From contig NZ_SADD01000018.1 in assembly GCF_004005565.1 (NCBI RefSeq), positions 36,860-100,859 on the forward strand: a stretch of DNA of 64,000 bases. The letters run 5' to 3'. Made by a program: the position numbers and the translations under genes. This stretch comes from Lujinxingia sediminis. GTDB taxonomy: Bacteria; Myxococcota_A; Bradymonadia; Bradymonadales; Bradymonadaceae. Of the stretch, positions 52,457-60,108 are shown in pieces (the first letter of the stretch is position 1; each line of letters begins with the position of its first letter). Under the pieces are notes generated by a model. That model did no database searches. It was not told where the DNA came from and was given only the letters and a program-made list of their open reading frames with translations.

Positions 52457-52597
52457 GTCAACATCTGCTCACGGCGTAGCCCCGGGTCAGGTTCTGAGGG
52501 TACATCTCAGCCTGTGAAGACTCACACGCGCGCCGGTCGTGTGTGCAAGCTCAGGCGGCACACAGACGCCTGGCAACCCGCCAGCTCCCCTGATGAC
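52457..52597 (-). ncRNA. Degenerate TPP-riboswitch-like element
   Basis: On the minus strand: GTCATCAGGGGAGC, an enlarged P3-like hairpin, GGCTGAGATG, ACCCTCAGAACCTGACCCGG, then GCTACGCCGTGAGCAGATG and TGAC. The GCTGAGA and ACCC..GAACCTGA boxes agree with TPP aptamers, but the 3' TAATGCC/GCGTAGGGA part is degenerate. The first gene downstream is the sheath-domain lipoprotein, 269 bp away. It could be a functional variant or a decayed copy. The remainder of 52189-52744 holds no gene. Confidence 0.55.
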
Positions 52598-52744
52598 TCG
52601 CCTTGACACCGATTTCTGCCCGGCAGCATATTCATGCGCATATCCCGTCGTTTTCGTCGTATCAAAACGACACTTCGCATGAGCTCCGCAGGGGGGGCAC
52701 GTATGTTTTCGGTCCCCTCCTTCGGCCTTTCAATGGAGGTGTAC

Positions 52745-53872
52745 ATGGTTACGTACGAGAAATTGCTGCGTGTGCTTGTTCTTCTGGTCCTGGCTGCATC
52801 CGGCCCCCTGGGCTGCGGCCTCGAACATGACCCCGAAGACCCCACCATGGTCGGCGAGGACGACCTCGACAATGTCGTCCTGGAAGAGGGGGATATATCC
52901 CTCATCAGCGCCCGGTTCGGAATTGGCGACAACAACGAGTTTTATACCAACCTCGCCCACCTCCACGGGCGGACGCTGGCCGATCAGCGCTTCGACTTTG
53001 CCTCCGGCATCGTCTTGAAGAACAACAGCTCCTCGGCACGGACCGCAACGGTAAACCTCGTGCTACAGGGGTATTCGCAAATCGCCACCCAGCTTGTGCA
53101 GGTCCCTGCCAACGGCACCGCAGAAGTTCCGCCGATGAACCCGACGCTCGACTTCGATAAACTTTACTCCGTGACCACCCCGGTCGCATCCAACATCCAA
53201 CTGGAAGTCCGCGAAGGCGACGCGCTCGTCGATCTTCGCGTGGAAACCGCGCAGATCCAGCCCATCAACCGCTTCCGCTGGTTCTGGGAGAACGGTCAGG
53301 GCGGCTACCAGGATATGCGCTTCCTCATCGGCGTGCTCGCCACACCGGAAGACCGGGGTAACGCGATCCAATCCCTGCTCACCGAGGCGGCACAGTACAC
53401 ACCAACCGGCTCCATCCACGGCTACCAGGGCGGCAATCCCGACGACGCCTACGCTCAAGCCGCCGCTATTTACTACGCCCTCCAGGAGCGCGGCATCGTC
53501 TACACAGATGTCAGCGGAAGCTTCTTCGACGGGGCGCAGAACGTAAAAACCCCCGCCCAATCCCTGAGCACCGGAAGTACAAATTGCGTGGACGGCATGC
53601 TCGTCTTCGCCAGCGCCTTTGAGGCGATGGGCATGGACCCGATCTTCATCTTCGTCTCCGGCCATGCCTTTGTGGGGGTCTGGCTGGGCACAGGCCCAGA
53701 CGCCCAGTGGGTGCCCATCGAGACCACGATGGTCAGCAGCGCCACCTTTGATGACGCTGTGAATCAGGGCATCGCGAACCTTGAGCGCGCCAACGCGACG
53801 CAAGATCCTTACGCGAAAGTACTCAACCTCAAAGACTTGCGCTCGGTTGGCATCACGCCGGCGAACCTCTAA
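52745..53872 (+). CDS. Transglutaminase-like lipoprotein
   Basis: A 375-aa exported protein. The ATG at 52745 lies behind GGAGGT and starts a signal peptide ending at PLGC; the frame is open to 52634. The C-terminal half has the papain/transglutaminase-like core: Cys in STNCVDGMLVFASAFEAMGM, His in IFVSGHAFVGVW and an acidic partner in WVPIETT. The N-terminal half is an immunoglobulin-like beta domain (SGIVLKNNSSSARTATVNLVLQGYSQ). Probable periplasmic peptidase or cross-linking enzyme. Divergent from the sheath lipoprotein. Confidence 0.82.
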   Translation: MVTYEKLLRVLVLLVLAASGPLGCGLEHDPEDPTMVGEDDLDNVVLEEGDISLISARFGIGDNNEFYTNLAHLHGRTLADQRFDFASGIVLKNNSSSARTATVNLVLQGYSQIATQLVQVPANGTAEVPPMNPTLDFDKLYSVTTPVASNIQLEVREGDALVDLRVETAQIQPINRFRWFWENGQGGYQDMRFLIGVLATPEDRGNAIQSLLTEAAQYTPTGSIHGYQGGNPDDAYAQAAAIYYALQERGIVYTDVSGSFFDGAQNVKTPAQSLSTGSTNCVDGMLVFASAFEAMGMDPIFIFVSGHAFVGVWLGTGPDAQWVPIETTMVSSATFDDAVNQGIANLERANATQDPYAKVLNLKDLRSVGITPANL

Positions 53873-53886
53873 ATGAGTCCACCCTG

Positions 53887-53925
53887 CCGGGCCGACGGCG
53901 CAGACGCGTCTTCGGCCCGGTCGGG
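53887..53925 (+). terminator. Probable terminator hairpin
   Basis: CCGGGCCGA pairs with TCGGCCCGG downstream of the transglutaminase-like gene. A GGTTTT stretch follows about ten bases later, so termination may be weak. Confidence 0.65.
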
Positions 53926-53996
53926 TAGGGGTTTTGCGTGAACGCCGTTATTCCATGCGCCTTCTCGCCACTTCCCCCCCTCATTCCCTTTTCGAT

Positions 53997-54710
53997 CTAC
54001 CCCTGATTCGGACCGATCAAACGCCGCGCCTCATCGCCCTCCTCGCCACGCGCCGCGCGCTTCTCCAGCGCCTCACGCCAGGTTCGACTCAGGGCCGAAC
54101 ACCCCGCGAGCAACGAGGCCGCCTCCCGATCCTCTCGGCGCAGGTAGCGCACCGCATGCACCTCGGCGATGCTCCACTGCGGGAAGGGACGCTCCACCAG
54201 CGTGAGCGCCTGCCCCGCCTCCACCAGCCCCCGCTCCACCACCCCGAAGTACCAGCCGCAAAAGCCGGTCTGCTGCACCCAGAGCGCAAGCTTCTTCTCG
54301 CCATGCATCCGCGCGAGTTTCCAGCATGGCGAGCGCGGCTGAGTGACGCGCACAAGCGCGCTGCCCACTCTGTAGACATCCCCCACGCACACATCCTCCT
54401 CGACCAGCCCCTCCACACTCAAATTCTCCCCAAACGCCCCCGGCCCCATCGCTCGCCACAGCCTCTTTGACCAGTACGCCAGATGAGCGGTCGAATACAC
54501 ACACACCGCCTTCTCCACCCCGCCGTGATGCTTGCGATCGGCCTGACCATCCCCCTCAAAATTCTCCCAGTCCAGCCACAGCGCCCCGCGCACCTCCTCC
54601 TTCACAAACCCCGTGCGCCAGGGACGCTCCAGCGGGTCCCGGGCCCCGGCTCGCCCCAACTCCCGGGGCATCCCCACCCGCAATGAAACGATGCGCGCCT
54701 CGTTGACCAT
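53997..54710 (-). CDS. MOSC domain protein, YiiM-like
   Basis: A 237-aa protein. The MOSC (MoCo sulphurase C-terminal) core shows GDGQADRKHHGGVEKAVCVYS, GPGAFGENLSVEGL and the conserved Cys in QPRSPCWKLARMHG, which holds the molybdenum cofactor in YiiM/mARC-like reductases. A C-terminal three-helix 3-alpha domain follows (SIAEVHAVRYLRREDREAASLLAGC). The ATG at 54710 has GGAGG four bases upstream. Likely reduces N-hydroxylated bases as YiiM does; partner reductase not seen. Confidence 0.88.
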   Translation of the reverse strand: MVNEARIVSLRVGMPRELGRAGARDPLERPWRTGFVKEEVRGALWLDWENFEGDGQADRKHHGGVEKAVCVYSTAHLAYWSKRLWRAMGPGAFGENLSVEGLVEEDVCVGDVYRVGSALVRVTQPRSPCWKLARMHGEKKLALWVQQTGFCGWYFGVVERGLVEAGQALTLVERPFPQWSIAEVHAVRYLRREDREAASLLAGCSALSRTWREALEKRAARGEEGDEARRLIGPNQG

Positions 54711-54860
54711 CACACCTCCAGAGCTGCCATGGCTTCCGCCACCTTCTTTCAGGACCTCTGCGCCAACCGCTCAGGCGCAGCCCCCCCCTACCACGCAGAC
54801 GCCCCCCCGCGCGATCCAGGCGCGTTCACCTCGCCACCTTATGACCGGGCGCTCCCACGC

Positions 54861-55496
54861 TCACGTGGCCATCGAAGGCAGCGCCGAGACTTCGCCGCGC
54901 ACCACGACCTCGCCGCGGCGATTCTCCGCCGTGAAGGTGATCTCGATGATGCCCCCGTGATTCGCGTGGCGACCGCTATCCTCGCCATCGGTCGCCAGAA
55001 GCTCCCAGGGCGATTGCGGCCCCTGGAAGTCCACGCGCAGCGCGCGCTCGGCACCCACCGGAATCACCCCCTCGAAGTCCACCGTGGCGCCCGGGGTCGT
55101 CACATCGCTGACCCCCATCAAGGGCAGCACCGCCTTCGAGACGCCGTTGGTATCAAAGAGCTCAATGCGCGTGACCTGCACGCCGACCGCTGGCTCATCG
55201 CCCGTGTTGATCAGGCGCAACGTCACCTGGGCGTCCTCGCAATTCAAGAAGACGCCGCCACAATCCTCGGAGTCCTCCGCGCAATCGGCGGCAACATCCT
55301 CCGCCGGAGCCCCCGCAGGCTCACCGCCCGAAGCGTCATCGCTGTAGCCATCCTCCGGACACGACTCGTAGTTCCCCAGATGCCCCGAGATAAACGTGCC
55401 CTTGAGCTCGGGATCGCCAGTCAACTCCGGGCAGCCCGTGCCCAGCAGAAGAAGCGAGCAGACGAAGACGAACAACAGATGAAATGGCATACGCAT
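54861..55496 (-). CDS. Lipoprotein of unknown function
   Basis: A 211-aa exported protein with lipobox LGTGC. A region with three or four Cys (CPEDGYSDD, DCAEDSEDCGG) leads into an Ig-like beta domain (EDAQVTLRLINTGDEPAVGVQVTRIELFDTNG...VDFQGP). GAGG precedes the ATG. It starts 25 bp after the stop of the di-haem cytochrome lipoprotein on the same strand, so the two are probably one operon and may form a surface complex. Confidence 0.75.
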   Translation of the reverse strand: MRMPFHLLFVFVCSLLLLGTGCPELTGDPELKGTFISGHLGNYESCPEDGYSDDASGGEPAGAPAEDVAADCAEDSEDCGGVFLNCEDAQVTLRLINTGDEPAVGVQVTRIELFDTNGVSKAVLPLMGVSDVTTPGATVDFEGVIPVGAERALRVDFQGPQSPWELLATDGEDSGRHANHGGIIEITFTAENRRGEVVVRGEVSALPSMAT

Positions 55497-55521
55497 GGTG
55501 TGACCTCGTGTGAAAACACAG

Positions 55522-56763
55522 TTAAAGGGATTGAAGGTAACTCAACAGATCGTCGCGCTCCTCAGCGCTTAACACCGCCCCGGTGGGGTGGCGTGCTTCC
55601 AGGACATCGCGCAGCTCAGCATGACGTCCGTCGTGCATAAAAGGGCCTCCCTGACCAATGCCGACGAGCGAGGGGACTTTCATCATCCCCGTCCCCCGCA
55701 TCGGACTCTCAGCCGCGGAAACGCCCCCACTCAAAAGCCAGCTCGGGATCAGATCGCCACTAAACCCCCGCTCGGGGTTATGGCAGCTGGCACATTGTTG
55801 CTCGAAGACCGCCCGGCCCGGATGCTCCGGCGCCACCGCAGGGCTTGTCGGCGGCTCCAGCGAGAGCACGTACATCGCCAACGCCCAGGAGAGCACCCGG
55901 TTGGGCCGGGCTTCCAGGCCATGGCCGGGGATGTACTGCGTCTCAAAACGAATCGCGACCGAGGCCGGGTTGACCACGCGCACAATTCCGCTGGCGTTGA
56001 GGTAGGACTGATGGCGCGTGCCCCAGAGGTCGGGCACCCGCAGCGGGTCGTCGGCCGGGTCATCGGTAATATCCACTCGCCCCGGCCCCCAGGACGCAAA
56101 GCGCGATCCATCGATCCCGTGGGAGTCATTGAACAGCTGGCGCGCCCGCCCCAGATCGAGCGCCGTATTCGTGCGCCCGGCCACCCCACCTCCCCCGTGG
56201 CAGAGCCCGCAGGTGACGCCCACCCGCATCTGACCGCGCACGTCTTTAAAGCGCACCAGACCCCGCAACGAGCCGTCGGCGTTTCGCTCAAAGCCCGTCT
56301 CCTCAAGAAGCTCGGGCCTCGTCGCGATCCACTCCAGGTAGTTGTCGCGCCGCATCGGCATCTGCCAGAACACCTGCTTGCCAAGCGCCAGCCACTGCTC
56401 ACGCGTTGTCGGCGCCTTCGTTGGAAACACGGTGGGAAGCGCCTCTTCGAGCTCCTGTGGCACGGCTTGCTCGGGAAACACCGGCCCGCTGCGCGCCAGT
56501 AGCTCCGGGAGCAAATCCCAGCCCCCTTCGGAGAGCGCATAGCTCTTGAGCCGCTTTCGCGCATAGGGCAGATCCGGGCTCCAGAGCGTCGCCTCAAGCT
56601 GGGTACGACGCCACGCACGATCGCCGAGGTAGCGATCCTGGTAAGCCTCCATCCAGGCCAGCGTGTCGCCGGGATCAACCTCCGGCTCCGGCTCCTGCTC
56701 CAGCTCCCCGCACCCCACCAAGAGGGCGGTCAGGGCGAGCAGTATGGTGAGTTCTCGTTTCAT
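55522..56763 (-). CDS. Di-haem cytochrome c lipoprotein
   Basis: A 413-aa exported protein. The signal peptide ends at LLVGC; an upstream GTG at 56793 gives no signal. Two haem-binding sites are visible: CGLCHGGG (about residue 185) and CASCHNPERG (about 325), with distal PSLVGIGQGGPFMHDGR and DLLSYLQSL at the end, as in the MauG/cytochrome c peroxidase and DHOR-type fold. Likely an envelope electron carrier or peroxidase. The following gene is a small lipoprotein. Confidence 0.85.
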   Translation of the reverse strand: MKRELTILLALTALLVGCGELEQEPEPEVDPGDTLAWMEAYQDRYLGDRAWRRTQLEATLWSPDLPYARKRLKSYALSEGGWDLLPELLARSGPVFPEQAVPQELEEALPTVFPTKAPTTREQWLALGKQVFWQMPMRRDNYLEWIATRPELLEETGFERNADGSLRGLVRFKDVRGQMRVGVTCGLCHGGGGVAGRTNTALDLGRARQLFNDSHGIDGSRFASWGPGRVDITDDPADDPLRVPDLWGTRHQSYLNASGIVRVVNPASVAIRFETQYIPGHGLEARPNRVLSWALAMYVLSLEPPTSPAVAPEHPGRAVFEQQCASCHNPERGFSGDLIPSWLLSGGVSAAESPMRGTGMMKVPSLVGIGQGGPFMHDGRHAELRDVLEARHPTGAVLSAEERDDLLSYLQSL

Positions 56764-56817
56764 GGAGGGAGTATTAAGCAACGACCGTGCCACACGCCCC
56801 TGAGACGCTTAAAGCGC

Positions 56818-56878
56818 AGAAAACCCGCGCGCTGAGCCGGATCACTGCTCAAGGCACGCGGGTTTTCTGAGGGGCCTG
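56818..56878. terminator. Hairpin with AGAAAACCCGCG arms
   Basis: AGAAAACCCGCG (56818-56829) pairs with CGCGGGTTTTCT (56867-56878), with an inner GCTGAGC/GCTCA stem. It looks like a bidirectional terminator, but lies between divergent genes, so it may be an attenuator or a remnant. Confidence 0.6.
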
Positions 56879-56909
56879 GTTCGGTGGACGCGGAAATCTG
56901 AGCGCTAGC

Positions 56910-57050
56910 GGGGTTCGCGGTGTGGGATGACTCGTGTGGGCGTTCGGGGGAGCGCGTGTTGTGGTTGGGTGGTTGGGTGGTTGGGTGGTTGTGGAGCCCG
57001 GGTGCTTCACGGGTGTGGGACGATTCGTGCGTACCTTCGGGGGCAGGTGG
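56910..57050 (+). repeat. AACC/GGTT dispersed repeat, copy e
   Basis: GGTTCGCGGTGTGGGATGAC, CTCGTGTGGGCG and GTGGTTGGGTGGTTGGGTGG match copy c at 41434 in orientation. It precedes the glyoxalase gene. Confidence 0.82.
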
Positions 57051-57142
57051 GGAGGCACGCGTTTGTAACTTTGGAGGCCCCTGCCGACTCTGAAGGAGGA
57101 CACCCGATCCTCCCCTGTGTTTACGACCTCAAGGAGCCCAAA

Positions 57143-57637
57143 ATGAGCGATCACGAATCCATCGACCCCGGCGCCCGCATCGGCCATGTCCACCTCAAGG
57201 TCGCCGATCTGGAACGCGCCATCACCTTCTACCGCGACGTGCTGGGCTTCGAGGTGACGACGCGCTACGGCGACCAGGCCGCCTTTTTATCGGCCGGCGG
57301 CTACCACCACCACATCGGCCTCAACACCTGGCATAGCAAAGGCGGCACCCCCGCCCCGGCCCACCACACCGGCCTCTTCCACACCGCCATCCTCTACCCC
57401 ACGCGCCGCGCCCTGGCCGTGGCACTCCAGCGCCTCCGCGACGCCGGCGTCACCCTCGACGGCGCCAGCGACCACGGCGTCAGCGAGGCCCTCTACCTCA
57501 ACGACCCCGACGGCAACGGCATCGAACTCTACTGGGACCGCCCCAGGGAGGAGTGGCCCACCGATGAAGAGGGCAACCTGACGATGTTCACAAAGCCGCT
57601 GAGTCTTGGCGGGCTGCTGGCGGAGTTGGAGAGGTGA
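57143..57637 (+). CDS. VOC family dioxygenase/glyoxalase
   Basis: A 164-aa metal enzyme. Two beta-alpha-beta-beta-beta modules carry the metal ligands: His in IGHVHLKVADL, His in TGLFHTAILYP and Glu in GNGIELYWDRP. The HHIGLNTWHSKG segment is typical of CatE-like (catechol 2,3-dioxygenase) VOC proteins, but the protein is shorter than CatE (about 285 aa) and holds only one dimer half. AAGGAG precedes the ATG; the frame runs upstream through the repeat without support. Confidence 0.9.
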   Translation: MSDHESIDPGARIGHVHLKVADLERAITFYRDVLGFEVTTRYGDQAAFLSAGGYHHHIGLNTWHSKGGTPAPAHHTGLFHTAILYPTRRALAVALQRLRDAGVTLDGASDHGVSEALYLNDPDGNGIELYWDRPREEWPTDEEGNLTMFTKPLSLGGLLAELER

Positions 57638-57807
57638 GGGTGGGGAGCTGAAACCATCCCCGCAGAGACCTGCCTGTCACTCGCCCACTTCGTTCACCTG
57701 CTTGCATGGCTGCAGAGGTGGCGGGCCTGCCTACAGGTTGCACTTAGGTCGAATAGTGACTAATTTTAGAGCGTTACTACGTCTGAAACTTAGCGATGAG
57801 GTCAACG

Positions 57808-58311
57808 ATGGCTCGCAGCGCAGCGCTTACATTTGAAGAATCTGTTCGCCAGATGACGCCCGTCACCGCGCCGCGGGAGCAGCGCGACAGGGTTGCTGCG
57901 TTGCTGGAGCTCCTCACGCACGTCGATGAGAACCTACAGGAGCCGGCGACCTACCAGCTGGTCAGCCCCTCTGGCGAGGTCATTGACCTGCCTGAATCCG
58001 TATTCTTGCTGCTCGAGCGAATCATTGAGGTGCTCGCCAGCGGCGACGCCATCACGGTGGTCCCCGTCGGCAAGGAGCTTACGACGCAGCAAGCCGCCAA
58101 CATTCTCAACGTGTCGCGGCAGTACCTGGTGCGCCTTCTCAACGATGGACGGATTCCCTTCCGCAAAATCGGTACCCACCGGCGAGTACGTATGGAGGAT
58201 CTTCTGGCCTACAAACGCCAGCGTGATCGCGACCGGATCGCATCACTCGACGACCTCTCTCAGCTCAGCCAGGATTTTGATGGCTATGATGAGATCCCCA
58301 ACGAGGGATAG
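57808..58311 (+). CDS. Excisionase-type antitoxin of a PIN toxin pair
   Basis: A 167-aa DNA-binding protein. The N-terminal part ends in a TYQLVSPSGEVIDLPESVF motif; the C-terminal helix-turn-helix (GKELTTQQAANILNVSRQYLVRLLNDGRIPFRKIGTHRRVRMEDLLAYKRQR) is of the MerR/excisionase fold. This exact architecture is known as the antitoxin of PIN-domain toxin pairs. It is followed three bases later by the start of a PIN gene that is cut short. GAGG lies upstream of the ATG at 57808. Confidence 0.88.
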   Translation: MARSAALTFEESVRQMTPVTAPREQRDRVAALLELLTHVDENLQEPATYQLVSPSGEVIDLPESVFLLLERIIEVLASGDAITVVPVGKELTTQQAANILNVSRQYLVRLLNDGRIPFRKIGTHRRVRMEDLLAYKRQRDRDRIASLDDLSQLSQDFDGYDEIPNEG

Positions 58312-58313
58312 TC

Positions 58314-58376
58314 ATGACAACACCTTTTCGTGTTGTTCTCGACGCCAACGTGCTTTTTCCTTTCTCAATCCGCACC
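58314..58376 (+). pseudogene. Truncated PIN-domain toxin
   Basis: The first 18 or so codons read FRVVLDANVLFPFS, the start of a PIN ribonuclease toxin with its first metal-binding Asp. Toxin homology ends at the junction with a family P repeat (about 58372), and the expected remaining 150-plus residues with the other acidic residues are missing. The frame runs on through repeats to 58526 without meaning. Confidence 0.82.
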
Positions 58377-58415
58377 GACCGTCCGAGAGACGGACATCTG
58401 CCTGTGTCTATGCGC
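58372..58415 (+). repeat. Family P right half inside the toxin gene
   Basis: CCGACCGTCCGAGAGACGGA, then CATCTGCC and TGTGTCTATGCGCC, corresponds to the GACCGAGAGTCG...TTTATGCG half seen elsewhere. It marks the break in the PIN gene. Confidence 0.7.
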
Positions 58416-58450
58416 CTCATCGCTCTTTTACTCCTCACCCAGATCCCCAG

Positions 58451-58840
58451 CTCAGCCCCCTTACCTCCCGCTCTCGCTACCCGGATTCCCTACTCAGCCC
58501 CCTTACCGGCCCCACTCAGCACCTGAGTCCCCCAACTCAGCGCCCTTAGCTCCGGATCTCGCTACCCAGATCGCCAGCTCAGCCCCCTTAGCTCCCATTC
58601 TCGCTACCCAGATCCGCGACTCAGCCTGCTCGGCTCCCCGATCTCGACACCCAGATCCGCGACTCAGCGCCCTTAGCTGCGCTTCTGGGTCCCCAGTCCC
58701 GCAACTCAGCCCCCTTACCTGCTCTTCTCGGGCAACGAGCGCCGCGACTCAGCGCCCTTAGCTGCTCTTCTGGGTACCCGGTCCCGCAACTCAGCCCCCT
58801 TACCGGCCCTTCTCGGGCGACCAGCGCCGCGACTCAGCGC
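58451..58840. repeat. 42-43 bp minisatellite, about ten degenerate units
   Basis: CTCAGC marks occur at 58451, 58493, 58536, 58578, 58620, 58663, 58705, 58748, 58790 and 58833 (periods 42-43). The unit is about ACTCAGC(C/G)CCCTTA(C/G)C plus TCTCG.TACCC. It ends in the last codons of the helical-repeat gene on the minus strand. Confidence 0.88.
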
Positions 58841-60078
58841 AAACCCAACGTTCGCCCCAGCACTCTGGTGATGAAACGATCGTCGGTGCTTTCCCCGGCG
58901 ACCAACTCGCGAATGCGCTCCCGGGTCGACTCGGCCTCTCCAAGGTGCTCCGCGGCGTTCATCGTATGGGTGTAGGCCGCTTTCACATCCTCACCCGTGA
59001 CGGAATAGTATGCCCCCTCCACCAGCACGTGCAGCGCGGCCATGCCCGCCTCCCTGGCAAACTCGGGGCGTTTTGCCTCCATGTCGCGCGCCGCACGCGT
59101 CAACGTCTGCGGCGCACACGGGCTCTGGCGGGCCAATTGAAGCGCCTCGTCATAGAACCCTGCCGAACAAGCCGCCGCAAACCACGAGCCCTCCCGACCG
59201 GGGGTCAACGCCACGAGATCCGCCAGCACCTCGGCCTGTGATTTATGCGGATACGTCTTCACGACGGCCTTGAACCACGCCAGGTTCGTATGCGCCGTAT
59301 GAGCCTCCAGCCCGAAACGCTCATAGGCCTCATCGACCCGGCCCGCATTCAGCAGGACCTCCTCGCAGGTGCGCGCGATATCGACCGGATCACCGGTGCT
59401 CCCCTGATGCTCCTCGGCGAATCGCAAGGCCTCGTCGACGCGACCCAGCGCAGCGAGCGCCCGCACCCCGTGCTGGCTGAAATACCACATCGAGAAGGGT
59501 GCGCGGCCAAGCAGGTCCAGAATGTCCTCGTAGCGCTCCGCGTGTTCCAGCGCGCTCAAACACACTTTGGTGCCCCTGAAAAAACGATACGTCGCAGGGT
59601 CCGGCCCCCAGGCATCCCGAGACTCCTCCAGCAGCCGGTCCGCCCACGTCGACGCAAGCGCTTTGCTTTTGCACAGTTCACCCCAGTAGTCCGCCAACGA
59701 CTCGATGTAGGGGACGGTATCTTTAAGGTAGGCGACCCAGATCCGCTCCAGCCACGCCTCGCGGACCTCCGTCTCCAGGGGCGCGTCGGCGAATATCGCC
59801 ACCAGGGTTTTCACGGCCTTCTCGGTGGTGGAGCCGATGGCCCCCGAGGAGCCGTTCACACTCGCAATCGCCGGGGACACGACTTCCAGAAAGAGCAGCG
59901 CCCCCTCAGCGCCGAGCCGAGCCTCCTTACGCGCCACCTTCTTGATTTCCGCGACCGCCGCCTTCACATCCCTGGCCGCCAGCCGGGAATCTCTCCCGTA
60001 GGAATCGGGCAAAAGACGCTGTTGAAACTCCCAGGGGTGACTTGCGTTCTCATGCATGACGGGCTCTTTTTTCGACAT
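58834..60078 (-). CDS. Helical-repeat protein, paralogue of the gene at 61650
   Basis: A 414-aa soluble protein without signal or membrane segment. It is nearly all alpha-helical with TPR-like pairs. An N-terminal block (AVAEIKKVARKEARLGAEGALLFLEVVSPAIASVNGSSGAIGS) is shared with the paralogue two genes upstream, as are DRLLEESRDAW, CLSALEHAERYEDIL and VLADLVALTPGREGSWFAAACSAGFYDEALQLARQSPCAPQTL. The start at 60078 has GGAG eight bases upstream, 30 bp after the preceding stop. I recognise no named family. Confidence 0.8.
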   Translation of the reverse strand: MSKKEPVMHENASHPWEFQQRLLPDSYGRDSRLAARDVKAAVAEIKKVARKEARLGAEGALLFLEVVSPAIASVNGSSGAIGSTTEKAVKTLVAIFADAPLETEVREAWLERIWVAYLKDTVPYIESLADYWGELCKSKALASTWADRLLEESRDAWGPDPATYRFFRGTKVCLSALEHAERYEDILDLLGRAPFSMWYFSQHGVRALAALGRVDEALRFAEEHQGSTGDPVDIARTCEEVLLNAGRVDEAYERFGLEAHTAHTNLAWFKAVVKTYPHKSQAEVLADLVALTPGREGSWFAAACSAGFYDEALQLARQSPCAPQTLTRAARDMEAKRPEFAREAGMAALHVLVEGAYYSVTGEDVKAAYTHTMNAAEHLGEAESTRERIRELVAGESTDDRFITRVLGRTLGLR

Positions 60079-60108
60079 CTATGACTCCACGCGCTCTGCT
60101 GCGCGACC

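Noticed and set aside
56927..57142. N-terminal extension of the glyoxalase
   Set aside because: It translates the GGTT repeat; AAGGAG and the VOC fold begin at 57143.
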